Source: CAZVFE01 sp964626405
GTDB taxonomy: Bacteria > Bacteroidota > Bacteroidia > Cytophagales > Spirosomataceae
DNA: 28,366 nt
NCBI GenBank assembly: GCA_964626405.1
Contig: CAZVFE010000019.1
Location: 1-28,366, forward strand
Direction: 5' to 3'
Of this stretch, positions 8,822 through 17,506 are shown piece by piece (the first letter of the stretch is position 1; each line of letters starts with the position of its first letter). The notes beneath the pieces are model-generated. The model searched no databases. It saw only the letters and a program-made list of their open reading frames with translations, and was not told the origin of the DNA. The position numbers and the translations under genes are program-made.

Positions 8822-9941
8822 ATTTAGCTAAAACTTCTTTTAAACTTTCTAGAAAAATATCTGATTCCTTTTCTGAAATACCTAGGCTAGGTAGTAATCT
8901 AATGGTATTTGAACCTGAATTTCCGCAGAAAATATTCTTTTCTAATAATAATTCTTTTACTACTTCTTTTTGAGGTTTTTCAATATCTATTCCGATCATT
9001 AAACCTCTTCCTCTTACTTGGATTACCCCTGGAATTGAAATTACTTCATTCATGATATAATTTCCAATTTTAAAGGCATTCTCAACTAAATTTTCCTTTT
9101 CAATAATTTCTAATACTGCAATTCCTGCTGCACAAGCCAAGGGATTTCCTCCGAAAGTTGTTCCTAGCATTCCATAGTATGCTTCAATTTTTGAAGAAAT
9201 TAAAACTCCGCCGATAGGAAAACCATTTCCCATTCCTTTTGCAGTCGTAATTATATCTGGATGTACCTGATAATATTGATGAGAGAAGAATTTCCCCGAT
9301 CTTCCATAACCACATTGTACCGAATCAAAAATTAAAATGGCTCCAACTTCATCACATTTTTTTCTTAAAGCTTTAAGAAATTCCTCCTCCGCAACATTTA
9401 TTCCTCCAACTCCTTGAATGCCTTCAACAATTACCCCAGCAGTCTGTTCATCAATTTCAGATAAATCAGACCATTCATTAAAGGGTAAAATTTTATTTTC
9501 ATCAACCTTATTAAAAGGAGCAATTATTTTAGGATTGTCGGTGACGGATACAGCACCTGAAGTTCTACCATGGAAAGATTTACTAAATGAAATCATTTTT
9601 CTTCTTCCAGTTACAAATGAAGCTACCTTTAAGGCATTTTCATTCGCTTCAGCACCCGAATTTACCAAGAATAAATTGTAATCCTCATAACCTGAAATTT
9701 TACCCAATTTTTCTGCTAAAATTTCTTGTCCTGCTAAATGAACTGAATTGGAGAAAAAACCTAATTGATCTAATTGATTTTTTATCGATTCAACATAATG
9801 AGGATGGGAATGCCCTACCGAAATTACGGCATGTCCTCCATATAAATCTAAAATTTCTTTGCCATTCTTATCGAAAACATAGGCTCCTTTTCCTTTTACA
9901 AGTTCAATAGGGTATAGTGGGTAAACGTCGAATAATTTCAT
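8820..9941 (-). CDS. argD: Acetylornithine (or succinylornithine) aminotransferase
   Basis: Class III PLP aminotransferase that converts N-acyl-glutamate semialdehyde to N-acyl-ornithine in arginine synthesis. It has 373 residues, slightly short for the family but typical of Bacteroidota. Seen: NSGAEANENALK from residue 94 (phosphate-binding region), FHGRTSGA near 123, FDSVQCGYGRSG with D206 facing the pyridine nitrogen, the PLP lysine K235 in TTAKGMGNGFPIGG, and TTFGGNPLACAAG. The usual DEVQTG reads DSVQCG here. It is the last gene of the arginine operon, 10 bp after argC. Some Bacteroidota (Bacteroides fragilis) use N-succinyl rather than N-acetyl intermediates, and the sequence by eye cannot decide which acyl group applies. 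Confidence 0.92.
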   Translation of the reverse strand: MKLFDVYPLYPIELVKGKGAYVFDKNGKEILDLYGGHAVISVGHSHPHYVESIKNQLDQLGFFSNSVHLAGQEILAEKLGKISGYEDYNLFLVNSGAEANENALKVASFVTGRRKMISFSKSFHGRTSGAVSVTDNPKIIAPFNKVDENKILPFNEWSDLSEIDEQTAGVIVEGIQGVGGINVAEEEFLKALRKKCDEVGAILIFDSVQCGYGRSGKFFSHQYYQVHPDIITTAKGMGNGFPIGGVLISSKIEAYYGMLGTTFGGNPLACAAGIAVLEIIEKENLVENAFKIGNYIMNEVISIPGVIQVRGRGLMIGIDIEKPQKEVVKELLLEKNIFCGNSGSNTIRLLPSLGISEKESDIFLESLKEVLAK

Positions 9942-9951
9942 TTTAATTTTA

Positions 9952-10905
9952 TTAAAAACTGGATCCTTTTAATTTTAAACCTGCATCTTCCTCCCAACCC
10001 ATCATTAAATTTAAATTTTGCACGGCTTGTCCGGAAGCTCCTTTCAATAAATTATCAATAATTGAAGTAATTAAAATTTGGTCACCATGTTTTTCTATTT
10101 GAATAAATCCTTTATTGGTATTAACAACCTGTTTTAAATCTAAGCTTTTTTCAGAAAGGAATACAAATGGGGAATCTTGATAATAATCCTGATATATTTT
10201 CTTTACTTCTTCTAGGTTTGCGGAACATTTAGTATAAATATTGGCCATGATTCCTCTTGTAAAACTTCCTCTGTAAGGTAGGAAATGAACTGGAATTTCG
10301 GTATTATTTTTCCTTAAAACCATCCCAATTTCAATTAAATGTTGGTGGGAAAAGGGTTTGTAAATACTAATATTATTACTTCTCCATGAAAAATGTCCTG
10401 TTGCACTTAAAGATTGTCCGGCACCAGTGGACCCTGTTACTGCTGAAACATGAACGTCTTCTTTGATAAGTCCTGCAGAGGCCAAAGGTAATAATCCCAA
10501 TTCGATGGAAGTTGCAAAACAGCCTGGATTAGCAATTTTTTTCGCTTTTTTTATTTTTTCTTTTTGGAACTCACAAAGTCCATACACGAATCCATTAGAT
10601 TCATCTCTGTAGTCTGTAGATAAATCAATTATGATTGTATCGCTATCAATTGAATTGGTTTCCAGGAATTTTTTTGATTCCCCATGGCCAGCGCAAAGAA
10701 ATAGCGCATCTACTTTTTGAATATCTTGACTAAATTCCAATTCCGTAGAACCGAGAAGGTCTGTATGGATTGAATAAACTGGTTTTCCTGCTTGCGAATT
10801 TGAATGGACAAAGGCGATATTAATATGGGGGTGATTGATTAATAATCTGAGTAGTTCACCTCCGGTATAACCTGCTCCACCTACTATCCCAATTTGTTTT
10901 TTCAT
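9952..10905 (-). CDS. argC: N-acetyl-gamma-glutamyl-phosphate reductase
   Basis: NADPH-dependent reductase that turns N-acyl-glutamyl phosphate into the semialdehyde, the third step of arginine synthesis. It has 317 residues. The Rossmann start GIVGGAGYTGGELLRLL lies at 6-22, the catalytic cysteine is C129 in ANPGCFATSIELGLLPL, and VTGSTGAGQSLSATGHF and FLPYRGSFTRGI follow, the latter carrying a conserved arginine. The ATG is 1 bp after the argG stop, so the two are likely co-translated. The family is unambiguous; as with argD, acetyl versus succinyl substrate is not settled by sequence alone. Confidence 0.95.
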   Translation of the reverse strand: MKKQIGIVGGAGYTGGELLRLLINHPHINIAFVHSNSQAGKPVYSIHTDLLGSTELEFSQDIQKVDALFLCAGHGESKKFLETNSIDSDTIIIDLSTDYRDESNGFVYGLCEFQKEKIKKAKKIANPGCFATSIELGLLPLASAGLIKEDVHVSAVTGSTGAGQSLSATGHFSWRSNNISIYKPFSHQHLIEIGMVLRKNNTEIPVHFLPYRGSFTRGIMANIYTKCSANLEEVKKIYQDYYQDSPFVFLSEKSLDLKQVVNTNKGFIQIEKHGDQILITSIIDNLLKGASGQAVQNLNLMMGWEEDAGLKLKGSSF

Positions 10906-10906
10906 T

Positions 10907-12100
10907 TTATTGATTGTTTACTTGCTGGAAAATCATTGTCTGATTCGAAATGATTTTAGAGAAGCCTCTTACATCATCTCCACTCCAGGCATTATTCATC
11001 TCACCATAAGCACCAAACTTAGCCGACATTAAATCATTATCTGATTTACAGCCTGTAACCATAAATCTATAAGGGTGTAATTCAATTTGAACGGTTCCTG
11101 TAACATTGTTTTGTGTGTCTGCTAGGAAAGTCTCAAAATTTCTCATTACTGGATCAAGGTATTGACCTTCATGCAATAAATTGCCGTACATATCGCCAAT
11201 GGATTGTTTCCATTGTAATTGGTGTTTGGTAAGAACGTGCTTTTCTAATAAGTGATGGGCTTTTATGATAATTAGAGGAGCTGGTGCTTCAAACCCTACT
11301 CTTCCTTTAATTCCAATGATCGTATCTCCCACGTGAATATCTCTTCCAATTGCGAATGAAGAGGCAATTTCCGTTAACTTATTTATAGCATCTATTTTTG
11401 AATCAAAAATTTCACCATTTATCCCAATAAATTCGCCTCTTTTAAATTCTAAACTTAATTTTTCTGGCTCAGTTTTGGTTAATTGAGATGGCCAAGCCTC
11501 CTCCGGAAGGTATCCATCGGAAGTTAGGGTTTCTTTTCCGCCAACAGATGTTCCCCATAAACCTTTATTGATTGAATAAGTAGATTTATGCCATTCTTGA
11601 ACAACTCCTTTTGAAATAAGATAATTGATTTCAGCCTCGCGGGATAATTGCATATCACGAATAGGGGTAATAATTTCGCATTCAGGTGCTAAAATTCTAA
11701 AAACTACATCAAATCGTACTTGATCATTTCCGGCTCCTGTGGATCCATGTGCGATTGCTTTTGCACCCATTTGGGCAGCATATTTTGCAATGGCAGTTGC
11801 CTGGAAAACTCTCTCTGCTGATACAGATAGGGGATAAGTATTATTTTTTAATACATTTCCAAAAACTAAAAATTTGATACAATTTTCGTAATATTCATTT
11901 GTAACATCCAAGGTCACATGAGATACTACACCCAAATTATAGGCTTTTTCTTCTATTTCTTTTAATTCCTTCTCACTAAATCCCCCTGTATTTACCAATG
12001 CGGAATGCACTTCTAAATTTTTCTCTTCTGATAAATATTTTACACAAAAGGATGTGTCCAATCCACCACTAAATGCTAATATTACTTTTTCCTTATTCAT
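10907..12100 (-). CDS. argG: Argininosuccinate synthase
   Basis: Cytoplasmic ATP-dependent ligase joining citrulline and aspartate to argininosuccinate. It has 397 residues, the usual length. The PP-loop SGGLDTS is at residues 11-17, followed by AIAHGSTGAGNDQVRFD, the conserved ATP/citrulline segment, and TPIRDMQLSREAEINYL. Further on, SINKGLWGTSVGG and PEEAWPS are also family signatures. It sits 1 bp after the GNAT gene stop and 1 bp before argC, so the order GNAT-argG-argC-argD forms one tight minus-strand operon. argH, argB, the transcarbamylase and the deacylase are not in the window. Confidence 0.96.
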   Translation of the reverse strand: MNKEKVILAFSGGLDTSFCVKYLSEEKNLEVHSALVNTGGFSEKELKEIEEKAYNLGVVSHVTLDVTNEYYENCIKFLVFGNVLKNNTYPLSVSAERVFQATAIAKYAAQMGAKAIAHGSTGAGNDQVRFDVVFRILAPECEIITPIRDMQLSREAEINYLISKGVVQEWHKSTYSINKGLWGTSVGGKETLTSDGYLPEEAWPSQLTKTEPEKLSLEFKRGEFIGINGEIFDSKIDAINKLTEIASSFAIGRDIHVGDTIIGIKGRVGFEAPAPLIIIKAHHLLEKHVLTKHQLQWKQSIGDMYGNLLHEGQYLDPVMRNFETFLADTQNNVTGTVQIELHPYRFMVTGCKSDNDLMSAKFGAYGEMNNAWSGDDVRGFSKIISNQTMIFQQVNNQ

Positions 12101-12101
12101 C

Positions 12102-12791
12102 TTAATTTTTTCCCTTTCCTCTGGGCTTTAATAGTTTTTGTTTAAAATTATTCAATTTTTCTAATACTTTAGCATTAGTTTGAATTAACCATTTTTCCTT
12201 TTCTTCTTTTGGTTCTTCAGATTTTAATTCTTTTTTTGAATTCTCTTTGGCAATTTCCTCTGGATCGTACATCATACCCGTACATAGACAAATCTTACCT
12301 TGAGTTCTAGAAAGAATATCGAAATTTACGCATGTTTGACAGCCTTTCCAAAATTCTTCGTCAACAGGTAGTTCTGAAAACGTAGTAGGTTCATAACCTA
12401 AATCTGAATTTATCTTCATTACAGCCAGGGAGGTAGTGATTCCAATTAATTTTGCATCCGGATATCTTTCTCTGGATAAATTAAAAGCTTTCTTTTTTAC
12501 CTCCTTTGCAACGCCAAATTGTCTATAATCTGGTTTTACAATTAAACCTGAATTGGCAACAAATTTGCCATGTCCCCAGGTTTCAATATAACAAAAGCCT
12601 ACAAAATCGCCAGTTTCATTATCTGTGGCGATAATAGCTTTCCCCTCCTCCATCTTTTTAATTAGATATTCTGGAGTTCTTTTTGCAATTCCAGTTCCTC
12701 TGGCTTTTGCGGATTCTTCCATTTCCTTAGATATAGATTCTGCTAAAGAAAAATGGGTGGAGTTGGCAACCTGAATTGTATAAGGTTTCAT
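12102..12791 (-). CDS. GNAT acetyltransferase with CxxC/CxC motif, head of arginine operon
   Basis: GCN5-related N-acetyltransferase of 229 residues. The acetyl-CoA loop is visible at about 85-98 (VKPDYRQFGVAKEV), preceded by the strand GFCYIETWGHG and followed by LIGITTSLAVMKINSDLGYEP. Beyond the GNAT core comes KGCQTCVNFD then GKICLCTGM, giving cysteines at about 151, 154, 168 and 170 (CxxC-x13-CxC), a likely metal or redox site. A Lys/Glu-rich tail ends the protein. It is the first gene of the arginine operon, 1 bp before argG. No ArgA or ArgJ is visible here, so supplying N-acyl-glutamate is a reasonable inference from position only. Other possibilities are acetylation of a protein or another amine. 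The start ATG at 12791 fits the GNAT N-terminus. Confidence 0.8.
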   Translation of the reverse strand: MKPYTIQVANSTHFSLAESISKEMEESAKARGTGIAKRTPEYLIKKMEEGKAIIATDNETGDFVGFCYIETWGHGKFVANSGLIVKPDYRQFGVAKEVKKKAFNLSRERYPDAKLIGITTSLAVMKINSDLGYEPTTFSELPVDEEFWKGCQTCVNFDILSRTQGKICLCTGMMYDPEEIAKENSKKELKSEEPKEEKEKWLIQTNAKVLEKLNNFKQKLLKPRGKGKN

Positions 12792-12838
12792 TAAAGTATG
12801 TGAAATAAGAATTTAAAAGGATAAATGGATAAAGGGTA

Positions 12839-12857
12839 GCATCTAAAGATTAGATGC
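12839..12857. promoter_or_regulatory. 19-bp perfect palindrome, candidate operator or leader hairpin
   Basis: GCATCTAA and TTAGATGC are exact reverse complements separated by three bases (AGA). The centre is about 57 bp upstream of the GNAT start codon. It could be an operator for a dimeric regulator of the arginine operon, or a hairpin in its 5' leader. It has no U-tract on either strand, so it is not a terminator. It does not look like the E. coli ARG box (TGAAT...ATTCA). Confidence 0.5.
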
Positions 12858-13010
12858 GTATAGTAAAGTACCTACGTCGTCGTAAATTAATTGCGAAAAA
12901 ATTATCCAATTGGTTCATCAATTTTAAAATTTATAAATTCTTATAAAGACCAATACTACAAAGTTTATCAATTTGGATTAAAAAAACAATAATGTTTGCT
13001 TTAAATAATT

Positions 13011-13018
13011 TAACTTTG
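13011..13018 (+). promoter_or_regulatory. Bacteroidota -7 promoter element for proB
   Basis: TAACTTTG matches the Bacteroidota -7 consensus TAnnTTTG exactly. It ends only 8 bases before the proB ATG at 13027, so transcription would begin almost at the start codon. A TTTG at 12994-12997 is closer than the usual 19-21 bp spacing, so the -33 element is uncertain. Confidence 0.55.
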
Positions 13019-13026
13019 TTTTTTAT

Positions 13027-14049
13027 ATGAAAAAACCAATAATTGTAATCAAGTTCGGATCATCCATCATTACTCAGTCTTCTGGTGAGGTAAATGAAGG
13101 GATTATTGCCCAAATTTCTCAGGAAATAGCTGAAATTCAAAAGGTTTACCATATTGTATTAGTTTCTTCAGGTGCGGTTGCAGCGGGGAAATCTGCCATT
13201 AAAAATTATAAAGGGAGCTTATTAGAAAGAAAAGCAGCGGCTTCAATTGGTAACCCAAGACTGATTTCAATTTATAACAATTATTTTCATCAATATGGGA
13301 TTTCTATTGCTCAGTCTTTATGTGAGCGTCACCATTTTTCCCAAAGAAATCAGTTTCTTCAATTAAAAGAAACCTATCAAGAATTGTGGGAAAATAATAT
13401 TATTCCTATTGCGAATGAGAATGATTTGGTTTCAAATTTAGAAATAAAATTTTCTGATAATGATGAGTTAGCAACTTTAATTGCAGCAGGTTTTGGCGCG
13501 GAAAAATTATTAATTGCAACTTCGGTAGGCGGTTTGTTGGATTCCAATAATCATATTATTCCCCAAGTTAAAAAAATTGATTCTTCGATTTTATCTTTAG
13601 TGAATAAAGAAAAGTCAAATTTGGGTTTAGGCGGAATGATTTCAAAGCTTACCTTTACGAAAATGGCGAATCGTCTTGGTATTAAGGTGATAATATTCGG
13701 AATGAAAGAGGAAAGAGCCATTCTTCGGGCGGTAAATGAGGAGATTGGAACGGTATTTTTACCTCAAAAAGCAAGCTTATCTTCTCGTCAGAAATGGTTG
13801 GCATCTGGTTCATTAATTGCAGCAAAGGTTATTATCGATGAAGGTGCTGCCAATGCAATTTTGAATCGAAAAAGTTTATTGTCTGTAGGGGTAAAGGAAT
13901 ATATTGAAAATTTTGAGGAAGGAGAGGTGATTGAAATTTTGGACTTAAATAAAGAATTAATTGCTATAGCACAGGCATCCAATTCTTTGAATAATATAAA
14001 GGCGGGAGCAAAGGAAATTGCCCACGCCAATGATATCGTATTATTTTAA
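13027..14049 (+). CDS. proB: Glutamate 5-kinase
   Basis: ATP-dependent kinase forming gamma-glutamyl phosphate, the first step of proline synthesis. It has 340 residues. The amino-acid kinase domain (about 1-255) starts IIVIKFGSSIIT and has VLVSSGAVAAG, PIANENDLVS, FSDNDELATLIA and GLGGMISKLTFTKMA, all family signatures. A C-terminal PUA domain (about 260-340) is recognisable from WLASGSLIAAKVIIDEGAANAI through SVGVKEYIENFEEGEVIEI. The start is supported by KKPIIVIKFG beginning directly after the Met. proA is not adjacent in the window. It is divergent from the arginine operon and convergent with secA, with one base between the two stop codons. Confidence 0.95.
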   Translation: MKKPIIVIKFGSSIITQSSGEVNEGIIAQISQEIAEIQKVYHIVLVSSGAVAAGKSAIKNYKGSLLERKAAASIGNPRLISIYNNYFHQYGISIAQSLCERHHFSQRNQFLQLKETYQELWENNIIPIANENDLVSNLEIKFSDNDELATLIAAGFGAEKLLIATSVGGLLDSNNHIIPQVKKIDSSILSLVNKEKSNLGLGGMISKLTFTKMANRLGIKVIIFGMKEERAILRAVNEEIGTVFLPQKASLSSRQKWLASGSLIAAKVIIDEGAANAILNRKSLLSVGVKEYIENFEEGEVIEILDLNKELIAIAQASNSLNNIKAGAKEIAHANDIVLF

Positions 14050-14050
14050 T

Positions 14051-17000
14051 TTAAGGAATTATAATTGCATTTCCTGAGATGATATCTTGTTCTACCACCT
14101 TGTATTTCACATTTTCCTTTTTAGATCCATCCTTGTATTGAACATTCACCCTTTGGTTTCTATCAGCAATTTTCTCAGCTTGCCTTGGTGCAACTTTTTC
14201 TTGATTAATCTGACTTGGATCGTGATATTCTGGTTTTGCCTTAGATGCTCCTACATTATTTACCAAAGAGGAAATCGATTCAGCCTTATTTTCACTTAAT
14301 TTGGGAGCCTGTGTTTTAGGCTTTTGTTGAGTAGAATTTGTTTCTTGGATTTGTGGAATATTCGCCTTCAATAAGAAACTTATCGTATCAACATTTACTT
14401 TTGCAATGAATTTTTGGAATAATTCTACTGCCTCAAATTTATAAATTAATAAAGGATCTTTTTGCTCAAAAACAGCATTTTGTACGGATTGTTTTAAATC
14501 ATCCATTGCCCTCAAATGCTCTTTCCATTCTTGGTCAATTAAAGATAATGTAATAAATCTTTCCATTTCTCCAACAACCTCTTTTCCTTTCGTATCAATG
14601 GTTTTTTGTGCATCTACAATGATTGCAGTGGTAATCATTCCATTTGAAATAGGAACCTGTAAGCCTTTATAACCCTGACGCAAAGCTTCCTGTGCCACCG
14701 GAACTACTTTCTCGCAGATTAAGTTATTCTTATCCAAATAATGCTTTTCTGCAGCTAAATATAATTCATTGACTTTCTTGTCATGGTTCAATCCTCCAAA
14801 TTCTTCTGCGGTAAATGGCGGTTCCATTCCCAATACTTCAATTACACGTAATTCTAATTCTTCGAAATTAGAATAAGAATTTACAATATCCTGTACTACA
14901 TCGAAAATTGTATTGATAATATCTAAGGATAGTCTTTCTCCAAATAATGCATTCTGACGTCTTTTGTAAATAGCATTTCTTTGGAAATTCATTACATCAT
15001 CATATTCCAATAAACGTTTACGTACACCAAAATTATTTTCTTCTACCTTTTTTTGTGCCCTTTCAATAGATGAAGTAATCATCGAATGTTGAATTACTTC
15101 TCCTTCTTCCATTCCCATTCTATCCATTACCTTAGAGATTCTATCTGAACCGAATAGACGCATAAGGTTATCCTCTAAAGAAACAAAAAACTGTGATGAA
15201 CCAACATCTCCCTGACGGCCTGATCTTCCCCTTAATTGTCTATCTACTCGTCTAGATTCATGTCTTTCTGTACCTACGATAGCTAATCCACCAGCTGCTT
15301 TAGATTCTGGACTCAGTTTAATATCCGTTCCTCTACCAGCCATATTCGTTGCGATGGTCACCTTACCACTTTGGCCTGCCTCCGCAACAATATCCGCCTC
15401 CCTAGCATGTTGTTTTGCATTTAATACATTATGAGGAATTTTTCTTAAGGTCAATAATTTTGATATAATTTCAGAATTCTCCACGGAAGTTGTACCTACT
15501 AAAACAGGCCTTCCTTCAGCTACTAATTCTTGAATTTCTTGTGATACGGCATTGTATTTTTCACGAATTGTTTTATAAACCTTATCTTGATGATCTTTTC
15601 TTTGTATCGGGCGATTGGTTGGTATTGAAACAACATCCAATTTATAGATAGTCCAGAATTCTCCTGCCTCAGTTTCTGCCGTACCTGTCATACCCCCTAA
15701 TTTATGATACATTCTAAAATAATTCTGGAGGGTAATTGTTGCATAGGTTTGTGTGGCATCTTCTACCTTCACGTGTTCCTTAGCTTCAATAGCTTGGTGT
15801 AGACCATCAGAATATCTTCTGCCTTCCATTACACGGCCCGTTTGCTCATCAACAATTTTTACTTTGCCATCCACGATGATATATTCCGTATCTTTTTCGA
15901 ATAGGGTATAGGCTTTTAATAATTGATTTACCGTATGAATTCTTGCTGCTTTACTATTGTATTCATCAATTAAACTTTCCTTGGCTCCCAAACGGTCAGC
16001 ATCAGTTAAAGCAGTATTTTTATCAATCTTATTTAAATCAATACTTAAATCTGGAAGAATAAAGAATTGGCTATCACCTGAATTTTGGCTAAGGTATTCC
16101 AAGCCTTTTTCGGTCATTTCAACCTGATTATTTTTTTCATCAATAGTGAAATATAAAGGTTCAATCGCCTCTGGCATTAATTTTTGGTTATCTGCCAAAT
16201 AGATTGCCTCTGTTTCATTCATCAATTGTTTGATTCCTGATTCAGAAAGGAATTTAATCAATGGTTTTGATTTAGGAAGTCCTTTGTATGCTCTAAATAA
16301 TGCTAAACCACCTTCTTTTTTATTTCCTGAAGAAATTAATTTTTTTGCTTCAATTAAGAAATCTTGTACTAATTTTCTTTGAACTTCAACAATTGAGGAT
16401 ACTTGTGGTTGATAATTCTCATATTCCTGTTCATCCCCCTTTGGTACAGGTCCTGAAATAATTAAAGGAGTTCTTGCATCGTCAATTAAAACTGAGTCAA
16501 CTTCATCCACCATAGCAAAATGGTGAGGACGTTGTACTTGATCCTCCTTCGAGCGTGCCATATTATCTCGTAGATAATCAAATCCAAACTCATTATTAGT
16601 TCCGTAGGTAATATCTGCTAGATAGGCTTTTCTTCTTGCCTCAGTATTTGGCTCATGCTTATCAATACAATCCACTACCATTCCATGGAATTCAAATAAA
16701 GGAGCATTCCATTCTGAGTCTCTTTTTGCAAGATAATCATTGACAGTCACCAAGTGTACTCCTCTTTCGGCCAATGCATTTAAATAGGATGGGAGGGTAG
16801 AAACTAAGGTTTTTCCTTCCCCAGTGCTCATTTCTGCAATCTTTCCTTGATGTAAGACAATTCCTCCAATTAATTGGACATCATAATGAACCATGTCCCA
16901 GGTAATATCATTTCCGGCAGCTTTCCATGAGTTTTTCCAGATAGCTTTTTCGCCATCAATTATTACATTTTCCTTTTTGGAAGCAATAAATTGGTCGTGA

Positions 17001-17407
17001 ATTGTAGTCTTTACAACTAATTCTTTATTTTGAGTAAATCTTCTAGCAGTTTCTTTGACTACCGCAAAGGCAGCTGGTAATATTTCATTTAAAACTACTT
17101 CGATTTGAGCATTTCTTTCAAGATTTAATTGATCAATTTCTTGGAAATATTGATCCTTTTCATCAATATTTTCCGTTTCTTGAGCGGTATTTTTTAAATC
17201 ATCAATTTTTTGATCTATCTCCTTAAGGTGATCTTTTATTCTTTCTTTAAAAAAAGTGGTTTTCGCACGCAATTCATCATCTGAGATATTCTCTAATTGA
17301 GCAAATTCAGTTTTAATTTGTTCTACAATTGGCAGAATTGCCTTAATATCTCTTTCAGATTTTGTTCCGAATAATTTGGCTATGGTTTTGTTTACTACAG
17401 AAAGCAT
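14051..17407 (-). CDS. secA: Preprotein translocase ATPase SecA
   Basis: Motor that drives secretory proteins through SecYEG. It has 1,118 residues, longer than E. coli SecA (901) but usual for Bacteroidota. Walker A STGEGKT is at 194-200, DEVDSVLIDDARTPLIISGP at 301-320, the GTAETE region near 575, MAGRGTDIKL at about 689-698, and RQLRGRSGRQGD near 723-734. Much of the extra length is an insertion of about 140 residues in the preprotein-binding region (about 323-465). The C-terminal tail is Gln/Lys/Pro-rich and ends in YKDGSKKENVKYKVVEQDI plus a short hydrophobic strand, without the CPCGSGKKYK zinc motif found at the end of many SecA proteins. The stop faces the proB stop with a 1-bp gap. 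The divergent gene upstream starts 99 bp away. Confidence 0.97.
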   Translation of the reverse strand: MLSVVNKTIAKLFGTKSERDIKAILPIVEQIKTEFAQLENISDDELRAKTTFFKERIKDHLKEIDQKIDDLKNTAQETENIDEKDQYFQEIDQLNLERNAQIEVVLNEILPAAFAVVKETARRFTQNKELVVKTTIHDQFIASKKENVIIDGEKAIWKNSWKAAGNDITWDMVHYDVQLIGGIVLHQGKIAEMSTGEGKTLVSTLPSYLNALAERGVHLVTVNDYLAKRDSEWNAPLFEFHGMVVDCIDKHEPNTEARRKAYLADITYGTNNEFGFDYLRDNMARSKEDQVQRPHHFAMVDEVDSVLIDDARTPLIISGPVPKGDEQEYENYQPQVSSIVEVQRKLVQDFLIEAKKLISSGNKKEGGLALFRAYKGLPKSKPLIKFLSESGIKQLMNETEAIYLADNQKLMPEAIEPLYFTIDEKNNQVEMTEKGLEYLSQNSGDSQFFILPDLSIDLNKIDKNTALTDADRLGAKESLIDEYNSKAARIHTVNQLLKAYTLFEKDTEYIIVDGKVKIVDEQTGRVMEGRRYSDGLHQAIEAKEHVKVEDATQTYATITLQNYFRMYHKLGGMTGTAETEAGEFWTIYKLDVVSIPTNRPIQRKDHQDKVYKTIREKYNAVSQEIQELVAEGRPVLVGTTSVENSEIISKLLTLRKIPHNVLNAKQHAREADIVAEAGQSGKVTIATNMAGRGTDIKLSPESKAAGGLAIVGTERHESRRVDRQLRGRSGRQGDVGSSQFFVSLEDNLMRLFGSDRISKVMDRMGMEEGEVIQHSMITSSIERAQKKVEENNFGVRKRLLEYDDVMNFQRNAIYKRRQNALFGERLSLDIINTIFDVVQDIVNSYSNFEELELRVIEVLGMEPPFTAEEFGGLNHDKKVNELYLAAEKHYLDKNNLICEKVVPVAQEALRQGYKGLQVPISNGMITTAIIVDAQKTIDTKGKEVVGEMERFITLSLIDQEWKEHLRAMDDLKQSVQNAVFEQKDPLLIYKFEAVELFQKFIAKVNVDTISFLLKANIPQIQETNSTQQKPKTQAPKLSENKAESISSLVNNVGASKAKPEYHDPSQINQEKVAPRQAEKIADRNQRVNVQYKDGSKKENVKYKVVEQDIISGNAIIIP

Positions 17408-17471
17408 TTTAATTTTAATTTCTCTTCTACACTATGAAGTTGCAATTTACCAATTTGAACTGGTTATTTAC

Positions 17472-17479
17472 TAATTTTG
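17472..17479 (+). promoter_or_regulatory. Bacteroidota -7 promoter element for the small membrane protein
   Basis: TAATTTTG fits TAnnTTTG and lies 27 bases before the ATG at 17507, a normal leader length. A TTTG at 17454-17457 lies upstream at shorter than usual spacing, like the arrangement before proB. Confidence 0.5.
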
Positions 17480-17506
17480 TTCCATAATAATAAAATAATT
17501 TTAACT

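Larger units (their letters stand above)
12792..13026. other. Divergent intergenic region between arginine operon and proB
   Basis: A 235-bp gap without a credible ORF, separating divergent arginine and proline synthesis genes. It contains a 19-bp perfect inverted repeat (12839-12857) near the arginine-operon side and a TAnnTTTG promoter box (13011-13018) next to proB. No convincing promoter of that type is seen for the minus strand. Confidence 0.7.

Noticed and set aside
9319..9330. ArgD DSVQCG in place of DEVQTG as evidence for an inactive enzyme
   Set aside because: The PLP lysine, the aspartate facing the cofactor and the glutamine are all present, so activity is expected and the change is minor.
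9587..9910. A plus-strand ORF of 107 residues within argD
   Set aside because: It is antisense to the aminotransferase over a conserved stretch and has no recognisable domain.
17477..17506. N-terminal extension of the small membrane protein from TTG at 17477
   Set aside because: The TTG lies within the likely -7 promoter box, and an ATG at 17507 gives a normal leader and a sensible N-terminus.
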